Shown here in pieces: positions 33,088 through 41,011 of a stretch of 44,147 nucleotides of DNA. Each line of letters opens with the position of its first letter. The stretch's first letter is position 1. Origin of the DNA: an uncultured Bacilli bacterium (GTDB lineage Bacteria > Bacillota_I > Bacilli_A > RF39 > UBA660); contig CALVVR010000008.1 of NCBI GenBank assembly GCA_944363915.1, positions 1 to 44,147 on the forward strand, written 5' to 3'. The translations under genes were made by a program, and so were the position numbers. The notes beneath the pieces are model-generated. The model was not told where the DNA came from. It saw only the letters and a list, made by a program, of their open reading frames with translations, and searched no databases.

Positions 33088-34115
33088 TATATTTCCTCCT
33101 CCATATCTATAAATATTACTTTATCATCTGTAATTAAACTTTCTAAAATATCAGACTGCATCAATCCCTTATTTTCTAATTCTTTAACAAAATTCATAAT
33201 ACCTTGTGCTTTAATTTCTTCATTATCATAAAGCATCGAATAATATGAACCATTTTTTCTAATAATGTCTTTTTCAATTAACTCATAGATGTAATTCCAT
33301 CTACTTGCTAACCCAACTCCATAATTCAGAAAAGCAGGCACTGTAATACCAGATTTTGATTTATTACTTTTAAAAATTTCAAAGACTAATGGTATTCCAG
33401 TAGCTACATCTTTTGTTAGATCATGAAATGCTTTTTCTTTGTATGAAGAAGCTTTATCTATTTTTATTATAATGTCAGTATTATAGACACTATTATTTGC
33501 TCCATAGCCTCTCTTTTTAGAGCCACTAACCATATTTAGTTCATTTCTATATTGATTAATAAATATAAAACACAACTTTCTATCACCAGCAAGAGCTTTA
33601 TATTTATCCATAAATTTGGTAAGTGGAACACTATTATAGCTTGTATTATTAGTTGTAATAGATATCTTTTTACCATCAATACTAGTAAAACAACTATTAA
33701 TTAAAACAGCTATAGAATCAATAATTACAAAATTTATTTCACCAGTAGAAATAAATTTATCTAAAACATCTTCTACCACAGAAAATTCTGATTCTTTAAC
33801 TAAGATGAAATTACTATTCAAGTAAGATTTTACATTTGTTGTCTCTAATATTTCATTAGATACTGATCTTTCAGCATCTATATATAGGACTTTAAAGCCC
33901 TTATTACATAAAGCATCGGCTATACCTAATGCCATAGTTGTTTTACCCACGCCAGAATCAGCTACAAACTGAATAAATGAACCTAGTTCAAATCCACCTT
34001 CAAGTAGTTTATCAATAGGATATATATCACTTTTGATAACTTCATTACTTTTTGTATAATCAGGGAGTGAACTAATAAGTTCACTCAATGACTCTTTTTT
34101 ATAATTCTTCAACAT
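33087..34115 (-). CDS. RecA/RadA-like ATPase of the island
   Basis: The 342-residue protein has a RecA core: IDKLLEGGFELGSFIQF, Walker A VADSGVGKTTMALGIADAL (about 50-68), LYIDAERSVS (the acidic catalytic position), Walker B FVIIDSIAVLI, and FIFINQYRNELNMV, corresponding to RecA FINQIR with its following loop. It is shorter and more divergent than housekeeping RecA and resembles phage- or element-borne recombinases. The C-terminal part (about 265-342) is helical and charged. ATG 34115 follows TGGAGT. It overlaps the upstream gene by 17 nt and the next by one base. A role in loading or controlling element recombination is inferred. Confidence 0.8.
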   Translation of the reverse strand: MLKNYKKESLSELISSLPDYTKSNEVIKSDIYPIDKLLEGGFELGSFIQFVADSGVGKTTMALGIADALCNKGFKVLYIDAERSVSNEILETTNVKSYLNSNFILVKESEFSVVEDVLDKFISTGEINFVIIDSIAVLINSCFTSIDGKKISITTNNTSYNSVPLTKFMDKYKALAGDRKLCFIFINQYRNELNMVSGSKKRGYGANNSVYNTDIIIKIDKASSYKEKAFHDLTKDVATGIPLVFEIFKSNKSKSGITVPAFLNYGVGLASRWNYIYELIEKDIIRKNGSYYSMLYDNEEIKAQGIMNFVKELENKGLMQSDILESLITDDKVIFIDMEEEI

Positions 34116-34632
34116 TGTAATACTCCATTTCATTTTCTTTTGCACTATTAATTGATTCTCTAACATTATTTTCATCTAATTCATGCACTCTAGCTCTCGC
34201 AATTAGATTCTCATTTACATCAAGATCTCGACACACAAGTTTTTCTCTATCTACACAAAAAGTAGGAAATTTTAAATCTAAATAAGAATCCTTATCCATT
34301 TCAAGTGTAAATAACTGCTCGAAGTTATAAACAACTACCAAATCATATGGAATAAAGAAATTTGGAACGTTTTTATTCTCTTGAAGGTATTCAATATCTG
34401 TCATCATATCTGAAATTTTACTAGTTGACCAATTGTATAGTCCAGAACGATTAAAATCTACATAACTTGCTGCCACATACCAGTTAGTTTCGTCATGAAT
34501 ATAGTTTTCAATTGCTTTAGCATATACAGATAAACAATAATTGCTATCCGTACCATTAGTGCGAATATATATCGCAACATTAAGTGGTAAGTTTTTTAAA
34601 TTCTTACCGTCAAATTCTAAGTTATAAGTCAT
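34099..34632 (-). CDS. degenerate large-serine-recombinase N-terminal domain protein
   Basis: The 177-residue protein matches the catalytic-domain layout of large serine recombinases: VAIYIRTNGTDSNYCLSVYA (in place of VAIYIRVSTxxQxxSxxxQ), AIENYIHDETNWYVAASYVDFNRSGL, then ISDMMTDIEYL and DLVVVYNFEQLFT in place of D-hydrophobic-xxLSRLxR. The nucleophile Ser position and the RLxR arginines are lost, and the recombinase and zinc-ribbon domains are absent. ATG 34632 follows AGGAGAAG. It is the first gene of the leftward operon and overlaps the RecA-like gene, so the two are probably made together. Confidence 0.6.
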   Translation of the reverse strand: MTYNLEFDGKNLKNLPLNVAIYIRTNGTDSNYCLSVYAKAIENYIHDETNWYVAASYVDFNRSGLYNWSTSKISDMMTDIEYLQENKNVPNFFIPYDLVVVYNFEQLFTLEMDKDSYLDLKFPTFCVDREKLVCRDLDVNENLIARARVHELDENNVRESINSAKENEMEYYNVEEL

Positions 34633-34793
34633 AATTTCTTCTCCTATTTCTATACTTAGCAAAGGATTTTGGCGCCTTATTGGCCTTTGCTGACAATAGA
34701 ATACCAAAATCACTATTGACAGACTTATGTTTTGGCGTTACAATATCGTTACAAACAAAAAAATTTCAAAAAAAAGAAGGTGCTAAACCCCCT
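34633..34793. promoter_or_regulatory. divergent control region of the island
   Basis: The region between the leftward recombinase operon and the rightward zinc-protein gene holds an inverted repeat GCAAAGG / CCTTTGC (34659-34665, 34684-34690) and GATTTTGG (34665-34672) with its inverse CCAAAATC (34704-34711). A further TTTTGGCG sits at 34730-34737, inside the rightward promoter spacer. These fit operator sites for an island regulator, but the regulator is not identified. Confidence 0.5.
34716..34744 (+). promoter_or_regulatory. promoter of the zinc-protein gene
   Basis: TTGACA (34716-34721), 17-bp spacer, TACAAT (34739-34744). One TTTTGGCG element lies within the spacer. Confidence 0.7.
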
Positions 34794-36173
34794 ATGAAAT
34801 CAGCCGTTTTAATAAAAAGTTTAAAAAAATTTAAAAAATTTAATTCGAGTGTAGAATTTAATAATATTTTACTAACTGGGTATAATCCATTGAATACAAT
34901 TGATAAAAAAATAAATAGTCATAATTTAGTAAAAAAAACTTGTACACTTGGGAAAAAAATATATAAAATAATCAAGGAAATAGAACTAGACAAGAATGGT
35001 AATGTCGATTTATTATTTGAGATAGTAAATCCAGAAGATAATATTAGTAATAAAGAAATTATTCAAAAACACATTAAAAACTTCAAAAATATTAAATCTA
35101 AAAATCATACTCATTACAATTTAATATTTAACTTTTACAAAAAGTGTTATGAATTATTAAAACAAAGTAATATTTCTGAAAGTATATCTGTTGATATGTT
35201 GCCATTGGTTATTAGTAATAACATCGGCTTAGCAACCAAAAACTATTACGAAGGATATGAATTTGATTTAAAAATATTAAAAAAACTTAAAGAACAATAT
35301 GACAATTTTTTCACCATAGTAGAAAACAATTTGGACAAAATAGATTTGGAGTCACTCATAAAAGAAATTAAATATATTCCTATTAATATAGAAAATTTTT
35401 ACGAGAACATTTATATTAATGGGGATGGTATTAATAATAAATATGCAATAGAAATATTCAATGCAATTACAGAATGGTGTATGGAATTTGGTATGCCATT
35501 TTGGACTGAACGAACAGAGTTATCTAAATATACTAAAGATTTGTTTATATCTAATGGTGAAATTTATGACAAATGGATAAATGAATCAGATATAAATAGT
35601 CCTAATGGTACAGATTCTTCATATACGTGGCAAGAACTTGCAAATAATAGCGTTCCTATAAATGGATTAATAACTATTAGCATTATAATGTATCTATTCT
35701 ATAGTATATGGGAAGAATATCATAGCATAAAAAAACTTAGTAAGGAAAAAGAAGAAGAATTAGTTTTTCTAAAATCAATAATTGGTTCAGATTCTGATGA
35801 TCCTATAGATTTACTTGAAAAAGCAGATGTATATCATAATTACATATTAAATAATTTCAATTGTATTGGGGCATTAAAATTGAATATTAATGAGAAAAAA
35901 GTTAAAACAACCCAAAATGGATACTATATTTTTTATAATGTCAAACAATATGAAAGTTCAGCAATTGCTGCTTGGGATGTATTTTATCATGACTATTTGG
36001 GAAATTCAGAAATAAATAATCCTTTACCTTACTGTAATATCTGTCAGAAAGAAATATCTAAAAATGAACACTATATTAAAACCGGTGACTGTTTATGTAA
36101 TAGTTGTTACAAAAAAAGAGAAAAAGTATTAGGTAAAAATAGAACAAACAAATTCAGAAAAAACAACAACTAA
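34794..36173 (+). CDS. unknown protein with C-terminal zinc finger
   Basis: The protein of about 459 residues has no recognisable enzymatic domain. It is mostly helical and charged, with a long N-terminal Lys-rich region. A hydrophobic stretch PINGLITISIIMYLFYSIW may be a membrane or buried helix. The C-terminus is a four-Cys zinc-finger-like segment, YCNICQKEI followed by CLCNSCYKKREK. Start ATG 34794 has GAAGG 13 nt upstream, farther than usual, so a different start is possible. It is the first rightward gene of the island and is divergent from the recombinase operon. Its C-terminal end overlaps the G5 fragment in another frame, which suggests a deletion or insertion joined them. Confidence 0.6.
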   Translation: MKSAVLIKSLKKFKKFNSSVEFNNILLTGYNPLNTIDKKINSHNLVKKTCTLGKKIYKIIKEIELDKNGNVDLLFEIVNPEDNISNKEIIQKHIKNFKNIKSKNHTHYNLIFNFYKKCYELLKQSNISESISVDMLPLVISNNIGLATKNYYEGYEFDLKILKKLKEQYDNFFTIVENNLDKIDLESLIKEIKYIPINIENFYENIYINGDGINNKYAIEIFNAITEWCMEFGMPFWTERTELSKYTKDLFISNGEIYDKWINESDINSPNGTDSSYTWQELANNSVPINGLITISIIMYLFYSIWEEYHSIKKLSKEKEEELVFLKSIIGSDSDDPIDLLEKADVYHNYILNNFNCIGALKLNINEKKVKTTQNGYYIFYNVKQYESSAIAAWDVFYHDYLGNSEINNPLPYCNICQKEISKNEHYIKTGDCLCNSCYKKREKVLGKNRTNKFRKNNN

Positions 36174-36174
36174 A

Positions 36175-36735
36175 AAGGTAACTGAAAAAGAAACTATAAA
36201 ATATAGTTCAACAAAACAAAATGAAGCTAATATGAAAAAAGGCTCAACATCAGTTGTACAAGCGGGTTCTAATGGTACTAAAGAAATAACATATGAAGTA
36301 ACTTATGATTCTAATGGAAAAGAATTGAGTCGTAAAAAAATATCAGAAAAAACAACAAAAGAACCTGTTGATGAAATTGTGAAAGTTGGTACTAGTGATT
36401 TCAATATAAATTCAGATAAAATTACAGGTAATTTAATGGGATTTATGTGTACTGAGGCAGACTCATTAACTAATCCAGATGGTGCTAAAGCGTGTGATGA
36501 CAGTAAATCACTTAAAAGTTTTAATGCAACACTAATTAATGATGTAGCATATCTTTATATGGTTAATAATGCTACTATAACACCAATTAAGATAAATGAA
36601 TATAGCGGAATGACTTATAGTGGCACATATCAAGGTTCATTACACTATTTTGATACTCGTGGTGGAGATGGTGCTCAAGAACCACTTACTATGGAAGATT
36701 GTAATAGATACGGTTTAAGTTGTGGTGCTTGGTAA
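36175..36735 (+). pseudogene. 5'-truncated G5-domain protein
   Basis: The open frame reads a full G5 domain (KVTEKETIKYSS at 36175, MKKGSTSVVQAGSNGTKEIT YEV, then KKISEKTTKEPVDEIVKVGT) and a short Cys-containing C-terminal domain of about 100 residues ending GLSCGAW. The domain begins in frame upstream of the only ATG (36232), there is no signal peptide, and no ribosome site is visible, while the frame closes at 36130. G5 proteins are normally secreted wall-binding proteins, so this is the 3' end of a gene whose 5' part was lost, probably when the upstream gene was joined to it. The 36232 ATG could give a 167-residue product lacking half the G5 fold. Confidence 0.6.
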
Positions 36736-36743
36736 TAAAATGT

Positions 36744-36771
36744 AAGGAGATATTAAATATCTTCTTTTTTT
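36744..36771 (+). terminator. terminator after the G5 fragment
   Basis: AAGGAGATATT and AATATCTTCTT are fully complementary (with one wobble), followed by a T-run. It directly precedes the next promoter. Confidence 0.75.
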
Positions 36772-36772
36772 G

Positions 36773-36781
36773 TGGTATAAT
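36773..36781 (+). promoter_or_regulatory. extended -10 promoter of the nuclease-HTH pair
   Basis: TGGTATAAT in the 18-nt string TTTTTGTGGTATAATATA, which recurs identically before the gene at 42579. Confidence 0.55.
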
Positions 36782-36802
36782 ATATTTATCGGAGGCGTTA
36801 AT

Positions 36803-37480
36803 ATGGGTTATAAGAAAAAAGAAATTATAAATAAACTGAGTTCAATAAATAAATTAGAAGATTTGTATATTGAAAAAATGATTAATTATACAGGTAAAAC
36901 AAATGATACTAAAGAAAAGTATACAGAGGTTATAGCAAAAGAAATTTTAGATAATCTTGATAAATTTAATTTTAAAAATATAAATGTAATAAATAGAAAT
37001 AAAGGATATAATGTAGGTACACATAATGGAAAATATAATGAGGAAAGCCCTAGACGTGAAGAAATAATTGCGATGAAATTATTTAATACTACACATAATG
37101 GGTTAGGAAAATTTATTGATTACCAAATACCTTTAAAAGATAAGAAAAATACAAAAGCGGGTAAAATAGATTTAATATCATATAATGAAGAAGAAAATAT
37201 ATTATATTTAATTGAATTAAAAAATGATTCAAGTAAAGAAACCTTATTAAGATGTGTATTAGAAATAATGACATATATCAATCAAGTGGATAAAAAAAAA
37301 TTATTATTGGATTATAATATGGAATCTACTATTAAAATTAAACCAGCAATATTGATTTTTAAAGGTACTAGACCACATAAAGATATTTCTGATGAATACG
37401 TAACAAAATTAATCCAAAAATTTGATATAGCGTTATATATAGCAGATATTGATGAAAATTTTAATATTAAAAGTGTCTAA
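36803..37480 (+). CDS. PD-(D/E)XK nuclease-like protein
   Basis: The 225-residue protein has the nuclease core pattern AGKIDLISYN (Asp near 121), then LYLIELKND (Glu near 137 and Lys near 139), which is the D...ExK signature of PD-(D/E)XK nucleases, with an upstream acidic segment EESPRREEIIAMKLF as the likely helix containing the first Glu. ATG 36803 is chosen for GGAGG at 36791; a TTG-like start upstream would precede that site. Restriction enzymes, repair nucleases and defence effectors share this fold. Only 2 bp separate it from the HTH gene that follows. Specificity cannot be read. Confidence 0.65.
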   Translation: MGYKKKEIINKLSSINKLEDLYIEKMINYTGKTNDTKEKYTEVIAKEILDNLDKFNFKNINVINRNKGYNVGTHNGKYNEESPRREEIIAMKLFNTTHNGLGKFIDYQIPLKDKKNTKAGKIDLISYNEEENILYLIELKNDSSKETLLRCVLEIMTYINQVDKKKLLLDYNMESTIKIKPAILIFKGTRPHKDISDEYVTKLIQKFDIALYIADIDENFNIKSV

Positions 37481-37482
37481 TT

Positions 37483-38055
37483 ATGAATAAAACTAAAAAG
37501 AATGTAGCAATAGTAGGTTTTGAAAATGAAGAAAGAAAATGTGTTAGTTATCCATGTATAGAAAATAGTGTAGTTCACTATTGTGATACTATATCAGAAG
37601 CAATTAAATATCAAGGATACATGATAATTATCAATAATTCTAAAAATATTGATTTAGTATCTTTTGATAAGAAATATAGAAAATCATTAAACAAATATGA
37701 AAGAATATTAATTTATAATGAAAAATATAATTGGACATATGATAAATGGTCTAGATTTGAAAAAGTAAATAGAGGTATTTTTGATGATTATTCATATCAG
37801 CTTGGTGAAGAATGGGATAAATATAAACTTGATAAAGAAAATGAGATAAGTAAAAAATATAATATTACTAAACAAAATCAATTAGAAAGTTTATATAATT
37901 ATTTAAAAGATTATAAAATAGTTAAAACTTCTAAGATAGCTAGTGATTTAAATCTAAATGAAAGAACTATTCAAAGATATATGCAAGATATAAATAATAT
38001 TTATCATAATGTAGGATATGATTATTCAAATAATGAGTGGTATTTTGTTTGGTAG
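37483..38055 (+). CDS. unknown protein with C-terminal helix-turn-helix
   Basis: The 190-residue protein has an N-terminal alpha/beta-looking region (1-115) without family recognition, then YNYLKDYKIVKTSKIASDLN and LNERTIQRYMQDINNIYHN, a winged-helix HTH of the HTH_11/DeoR-type segment (about 132-175). It starts 2 bp after the PD-(D/E)XK gene stop, so the two form an operon. It might be the regulator or DNA-specificity partner of that nuclease. Function is not assignable. Confidence 0.6.
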   Translation: MNKTKKNVAIVGFENEERKCVSYPCIENSVVHYCDTISEAIKYQGYMIIINNSKNIDLVSFDKKYRKSLNKYERILIYNEKYNWTYDKWSRFEKVNRGIFDDYSYQLGEEWDKYKLDKENEISKKYNITKQNQLESLYNYLKDYKIVKTSKIASDLNLNERTIQRYMQDINNIYHNVGYDYSNNEWYFVW

Positions 38056-38077
38056 TTGAAAATAAGTAAACACATAT

Positions 38078-38106
38078 AAATACAGAGAATTAACTCTGTA
38101 TTTTTT
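38078..38106 (+). terminator. terminator after the nuclease-HTH pair
   Basis: AAATACAGAG pairs with CTCTGTATTT, loop AATTAA, followed by a T-run. Confidence 0.85.
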
Positions 38107-38166
38107 GTCGTTTAAAATATCTTAATTTTTTATATGATATGCTTTTATCAGAAATGAGGAAAGTAT

Positions 38167-40230
38167 ATGAAAAAAATAGAAATGCATTGTAAAACAAAAT
38201 ATAGTATTGATAAAGATTCAACTATAGATATTGAATCAGTACTATGGAATGTTAAAGAAAATAAAGAAAGAGGAATTGTTTTTGTTGATAAGGATTCAAT
38301 AGTAGCATTTCCTAAAATAGAAAAAGTATATAAGAAACTTTGTGAAAAGGATGAAACTTTTAAACAATTTAAAATAGGATATGGGGTACAGTTAACTTCA
38401 ATAATTGATAATAAAGAATATGAAGTAATTGTTTTAATAAAGAATAATGATGGATTAAAACAGTTATATAAAATCATGTCAGAATATTTAAATAAATATG
38501 AAAAAAAGATTCCTATAAATGAGTTAACTAGCATAGACAATTTTTTAATAGGATTAATATTAAATGATGAAAGTATAAAATTAGATTTATCTATATTTGA
38601 TTATTTAGAAGTAAATAGTTATATGGATATATCTAATTTAAAAGATAAAGAAAAAATAGTTTATTCAAATATACCTAATGCTTTATTTGAAGGAGAATTA
38701 AAAGCTAAGGAGGTATTGTATGTTCATCAAAAGATAGATAAAAATCCTCTTTGTAGACTGTATAAAGATACAGAGGATACACTAAAGGAATTTAATGATA
38801 AAGAAATAGTTATTACTAATTCAAATATGCTTTTTGACAATTTAGATAATATAATTATTAATGATGATAAGTTTTATGTAACTCATGTAGATAATTTCTA
38901 TGAATTTGAAAATTTAGTTAGAAATACTTTTAAGAAAAAATATAAAAATCCATCTCAAACTACAATTAATAGATTAAATGAAGAATTGAATTTAATAAAA
39001 GATTTGGATTATACATATGTCTATATTTTATTAATGATGATAACAAAGCATTGTAAAAAGGAGAATGAATATTACCAATTAGATGGTTATATTAATAATT
39101 CTTTAGTAGCGTATATTTTAGAACTTACAGAGATAGAACCTTTTAATCTACCTTATGAATTATTTTTTAGTGAAATACCTAAAATAGAATTTATTGTATC
39201 TCCAGAATTTTATAATAAAAAATTAGTTAAATATATAATGGGAAAATTTGAAAAGGAATTAATAAGATGTAATTATCAATTTAAACTAAAAGATAAATCT
39301 ACTAGAAGAGTTATTAAACATTATGAAATAAAAAAGAAACAAGAATTAGATTCATCTACAAAAGATTATATTTGTAATGTTTTAGAAGATATCCCACTAT
39401 ATAAAGAGAGTAGATCACATTTGGTTTACTTGATTCCAAAGGGAAAAGATATTTTTGATTTTACACCTTATGAAAAAGGAACTACATTTTCTAATGATAA
39501 ATTAAAAGGAACACATTTTGATTATCATGATTTAAGAAATAATTTTATTAGTATCCAATTTATATTAAATGAAGATGTTAAAAATATAACTAATTTAATT
39601 AATAAAACAAATTTAAAAATAAAATTCTGTAATGATAAAAGAGTATTCAATTTATTTAGAAACACAGAAGAATTTGGATGTAAATTTAATATACTAGATA
39701 AATCAACTGGAACATTAAATATAAGATATTTTGGAGATGTTGAGTTAGAAAATAAACTTATGAATATTTCAAATATATGGATTCATGATTTAGAGAAAAT
39801 TTTAATGGATATAAACCATGGAATTATAAAAGATGATTTATATAATAATTTAAAGATGAGAAATCTTGATGACGTGGCAATCTTCAATGTAATAAACTCT
39901 TTAAAAGATAATGATAGATTATTAGTACCAAAAGCATTTATTTTAAATAAAATTAGAATAGCGTACATGCAAATGTATTATAAATTATATCATCCAAAAG
40001 AATACTATAATGAAATGTTATCTAATATAGATTACAACTTTATATACGATGGAGTATATAGTTATTCATTTGATAATATTAAGAAAAGATATTTTGAGTT
40101 GAAAGAAACAAATAAACTAGATTTAGGTTTGCAAGAATATGAAGAATTTAAATTATTAGAAATATTAATAGAAATGTATGAAAGAAATATTAAATATTCT
40201 ATTATAGACAGAAAGATAATTATTGATTAA
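38167..40230 (+). CDS. PolC-like protein lacking polymerase catalytic residues
   Basis: The 687-residue protein follows DNA polymerase III PolC of low-GC Gram-positives from end to end. A PHP-like start IEMHCKTKYS; YEVIVLIKNNDGLKQLYKIMSE; a segment RLNEELNLIKDLDYTYVYIL then ILELTEIEPFNLP; the palm region PKIEFIVSPEFYNKKL where PolC has PDIDLNFSGEYQ; KDIFDFTPYEKG and GTHFDYHDLRNNF; STGTLNIRYFG; VRIAYF-like IRIAYMQMYYKLYHP; and EILIEMYERNIKYSIIDRK. The palm aspartates are replaced (PDIDL to PKIEF; KLDILGHD to SIQFILNED), the SRGSVGSS loop is gone, and the inserted exonuclease and OB domains are missing. It is almost certainly not a polymerase. A decoy or clamp/replisome-interacting role is inferred. 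Confidence 0.75.
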   Translation: MKKIEMHCKTKYSIDKDSTIDIESVLWNVKENKERGIVFVDKDSIVAFPKIEKVYKKLCEKDETFKQFKIGYGVQLTSIIDNKEYEVIVLIKNNDGLKQLYKIMSEYLNKYEKKIPINELTSIDNFLIGLILNDESIKLDLSIFDYLEVNSYMDISNLKDKEKIVYSNIPNALFEGELKAKEVLYVHQKIDKNPLCRLYKDTEDTLKEFNDKEIVITNSNMLFDNLDNIIINDDKFYVTHVDNFYEFENLVRNTFKKKYKNPSQTTINRLNEELNLIKDLDYTYVYILLMMITKHCKKENEYYQLDGYINNSLVAYILELTEIEPFNLPYELFFSEIPKIEFIVSPEFYNKKLVKYIMGKFEKELIRCNYQFKLKDKSTRRVIKHYEIKKKQELDSSTKDYICNVLEDIPLYKESRSHLVYLIPKGKDIFDFTPYEKGTTFSNDKLKGTHFDYHDLRNNFISIQFILNEDVKNITNLINKTNLKIKFCNDKRVFNLFRNTEEFGCKFNILDKSTGTLNIRYFGDVELENKLMNISNIWIHDLEKILMDINHGIIKDDLYNNLKMRNLDDVAIFNVINSLKDNDRLLVPKAFILNKIRIAYMQMYYKLYHPKEYYNEMLSNIDYNFIYDGVYSYSFDNIKKRYFELKETNKLDLGLQEYEEFKLLEILIEMYERNIKYSIIDRKIIID

Positions 40231-40252
40231 AATGATATAGGAGAAAAGGATA

Positions 40253-40987
40253 ATGAAAAAAGAATATGTATTTTTAGATTTAACAAATTATAAGAAAACA
40301 AAATGTATAGAATGTGTAAAAGTAAATAATGAATGTAAAATAAGCATATTGAAATATGAATATAAAAAAGAAACTATAAATGAGTTAATTGGTTTTATAG
40401 ATAGAACTACTGTGATAGGTTATGATTTATCAAGTGTTTTAGTAGAGTTATTAACTGATATGTATGAATCAAAAATTTATGATTGTGTTTTTCATTACTA
40501 TGATATGAAATGTTATAATAAAAATAATACTAACTATCGTGTATTTAGAGGACTTAATTATAAACTATATTTATTAGATAATGGGTATTATGTTTATGAT
40601 AAAGGAGATGAAAAATTAGCAAGTTATTATATACAAAAAAAAGAATTAGAAAAGAATTGTGATTATACGGAAGAAGAATATTTATATTTAAAAAATAATG
40701 GAGCTAATTTTATAACTAATATTTTTCATATATCGGATAGTACAATAAAATATACTAATGAATATACAATTTATAGTGATAATAAATTAAGAGATTATAG
40801 ATATATGATTGATAAAATGAAAGATGCATTAGAGTTTATAAAAAATCATCCTAATTTAAATATAAAAATGGTTTGTATTGGTACTTTAGAAGAATTAAAA
40901 GAAAATTATAAAGTGTTAGGTGAAGAAGATTTAGAAATAATTTTAAATTTAATTGTTAAAGAAAAAGAATTGTGGAGCAATTGGTGA
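40253..40987 (+). CDS. degenerate DnaQ-like exonuclease domain protein
   Basis: The 244-residue protein begins KEYVFLDLTNYKKTKCIECVKVN, resembling YVVFDVETTGL-IIELAAVKV of DEDD exonucleases such as the one inserted in PolC. VIGYDLSSVLVELL takes the place of VAHNASFDxxFL, and DEKLASYYI matches the DAExT-type last motif. Only the first Asp is retained; the Glu and middle Asp are lost. The C-terminal 90 residues have no recognised fold. It starts 22 bp after the PolC-like gene with GGAGAAAAGG. The relation is weaker than for the PolC-like protein and rests on motif order. Together the two genes look like a split, inactivated PolC. Confidence 0.5.
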   Translation: MKKEYVFLDLTNYKKTKCIECVKVNNECKISILKYEYKKETINELIGFIDRTTVIGYDLSSVLVELLTDMYESKIYDCVFHYYDMKCYNKNNTNYRVFRGLNYKLYLLDNGYYVYDKGDEKLASYYIQKKELEKNCDYTEEEYLYLKNNGANFITNIFHISDSTIKYTNEYTIYSDNKLRDYRYMIDKMKDALEFIKNHPNLNIKMVCIGTLEELKENYKVLGEEDLEIILNLIVKEKELWSNW

Positions 40988-40993
40988 TATAAT
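40985..40993 (+). promoter_or_regulatory. extended -10 promoter before the MBL nuclease gene
   Basis: TGATATAAT starts in the stop codon of the preceding gene, 19 bp before the TTG start. It may give the MBL gene independent transcription. Confidence 0.4.
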
Positions 40994-41011
40994 AAAAGTA
41001 GGTGGTATATT

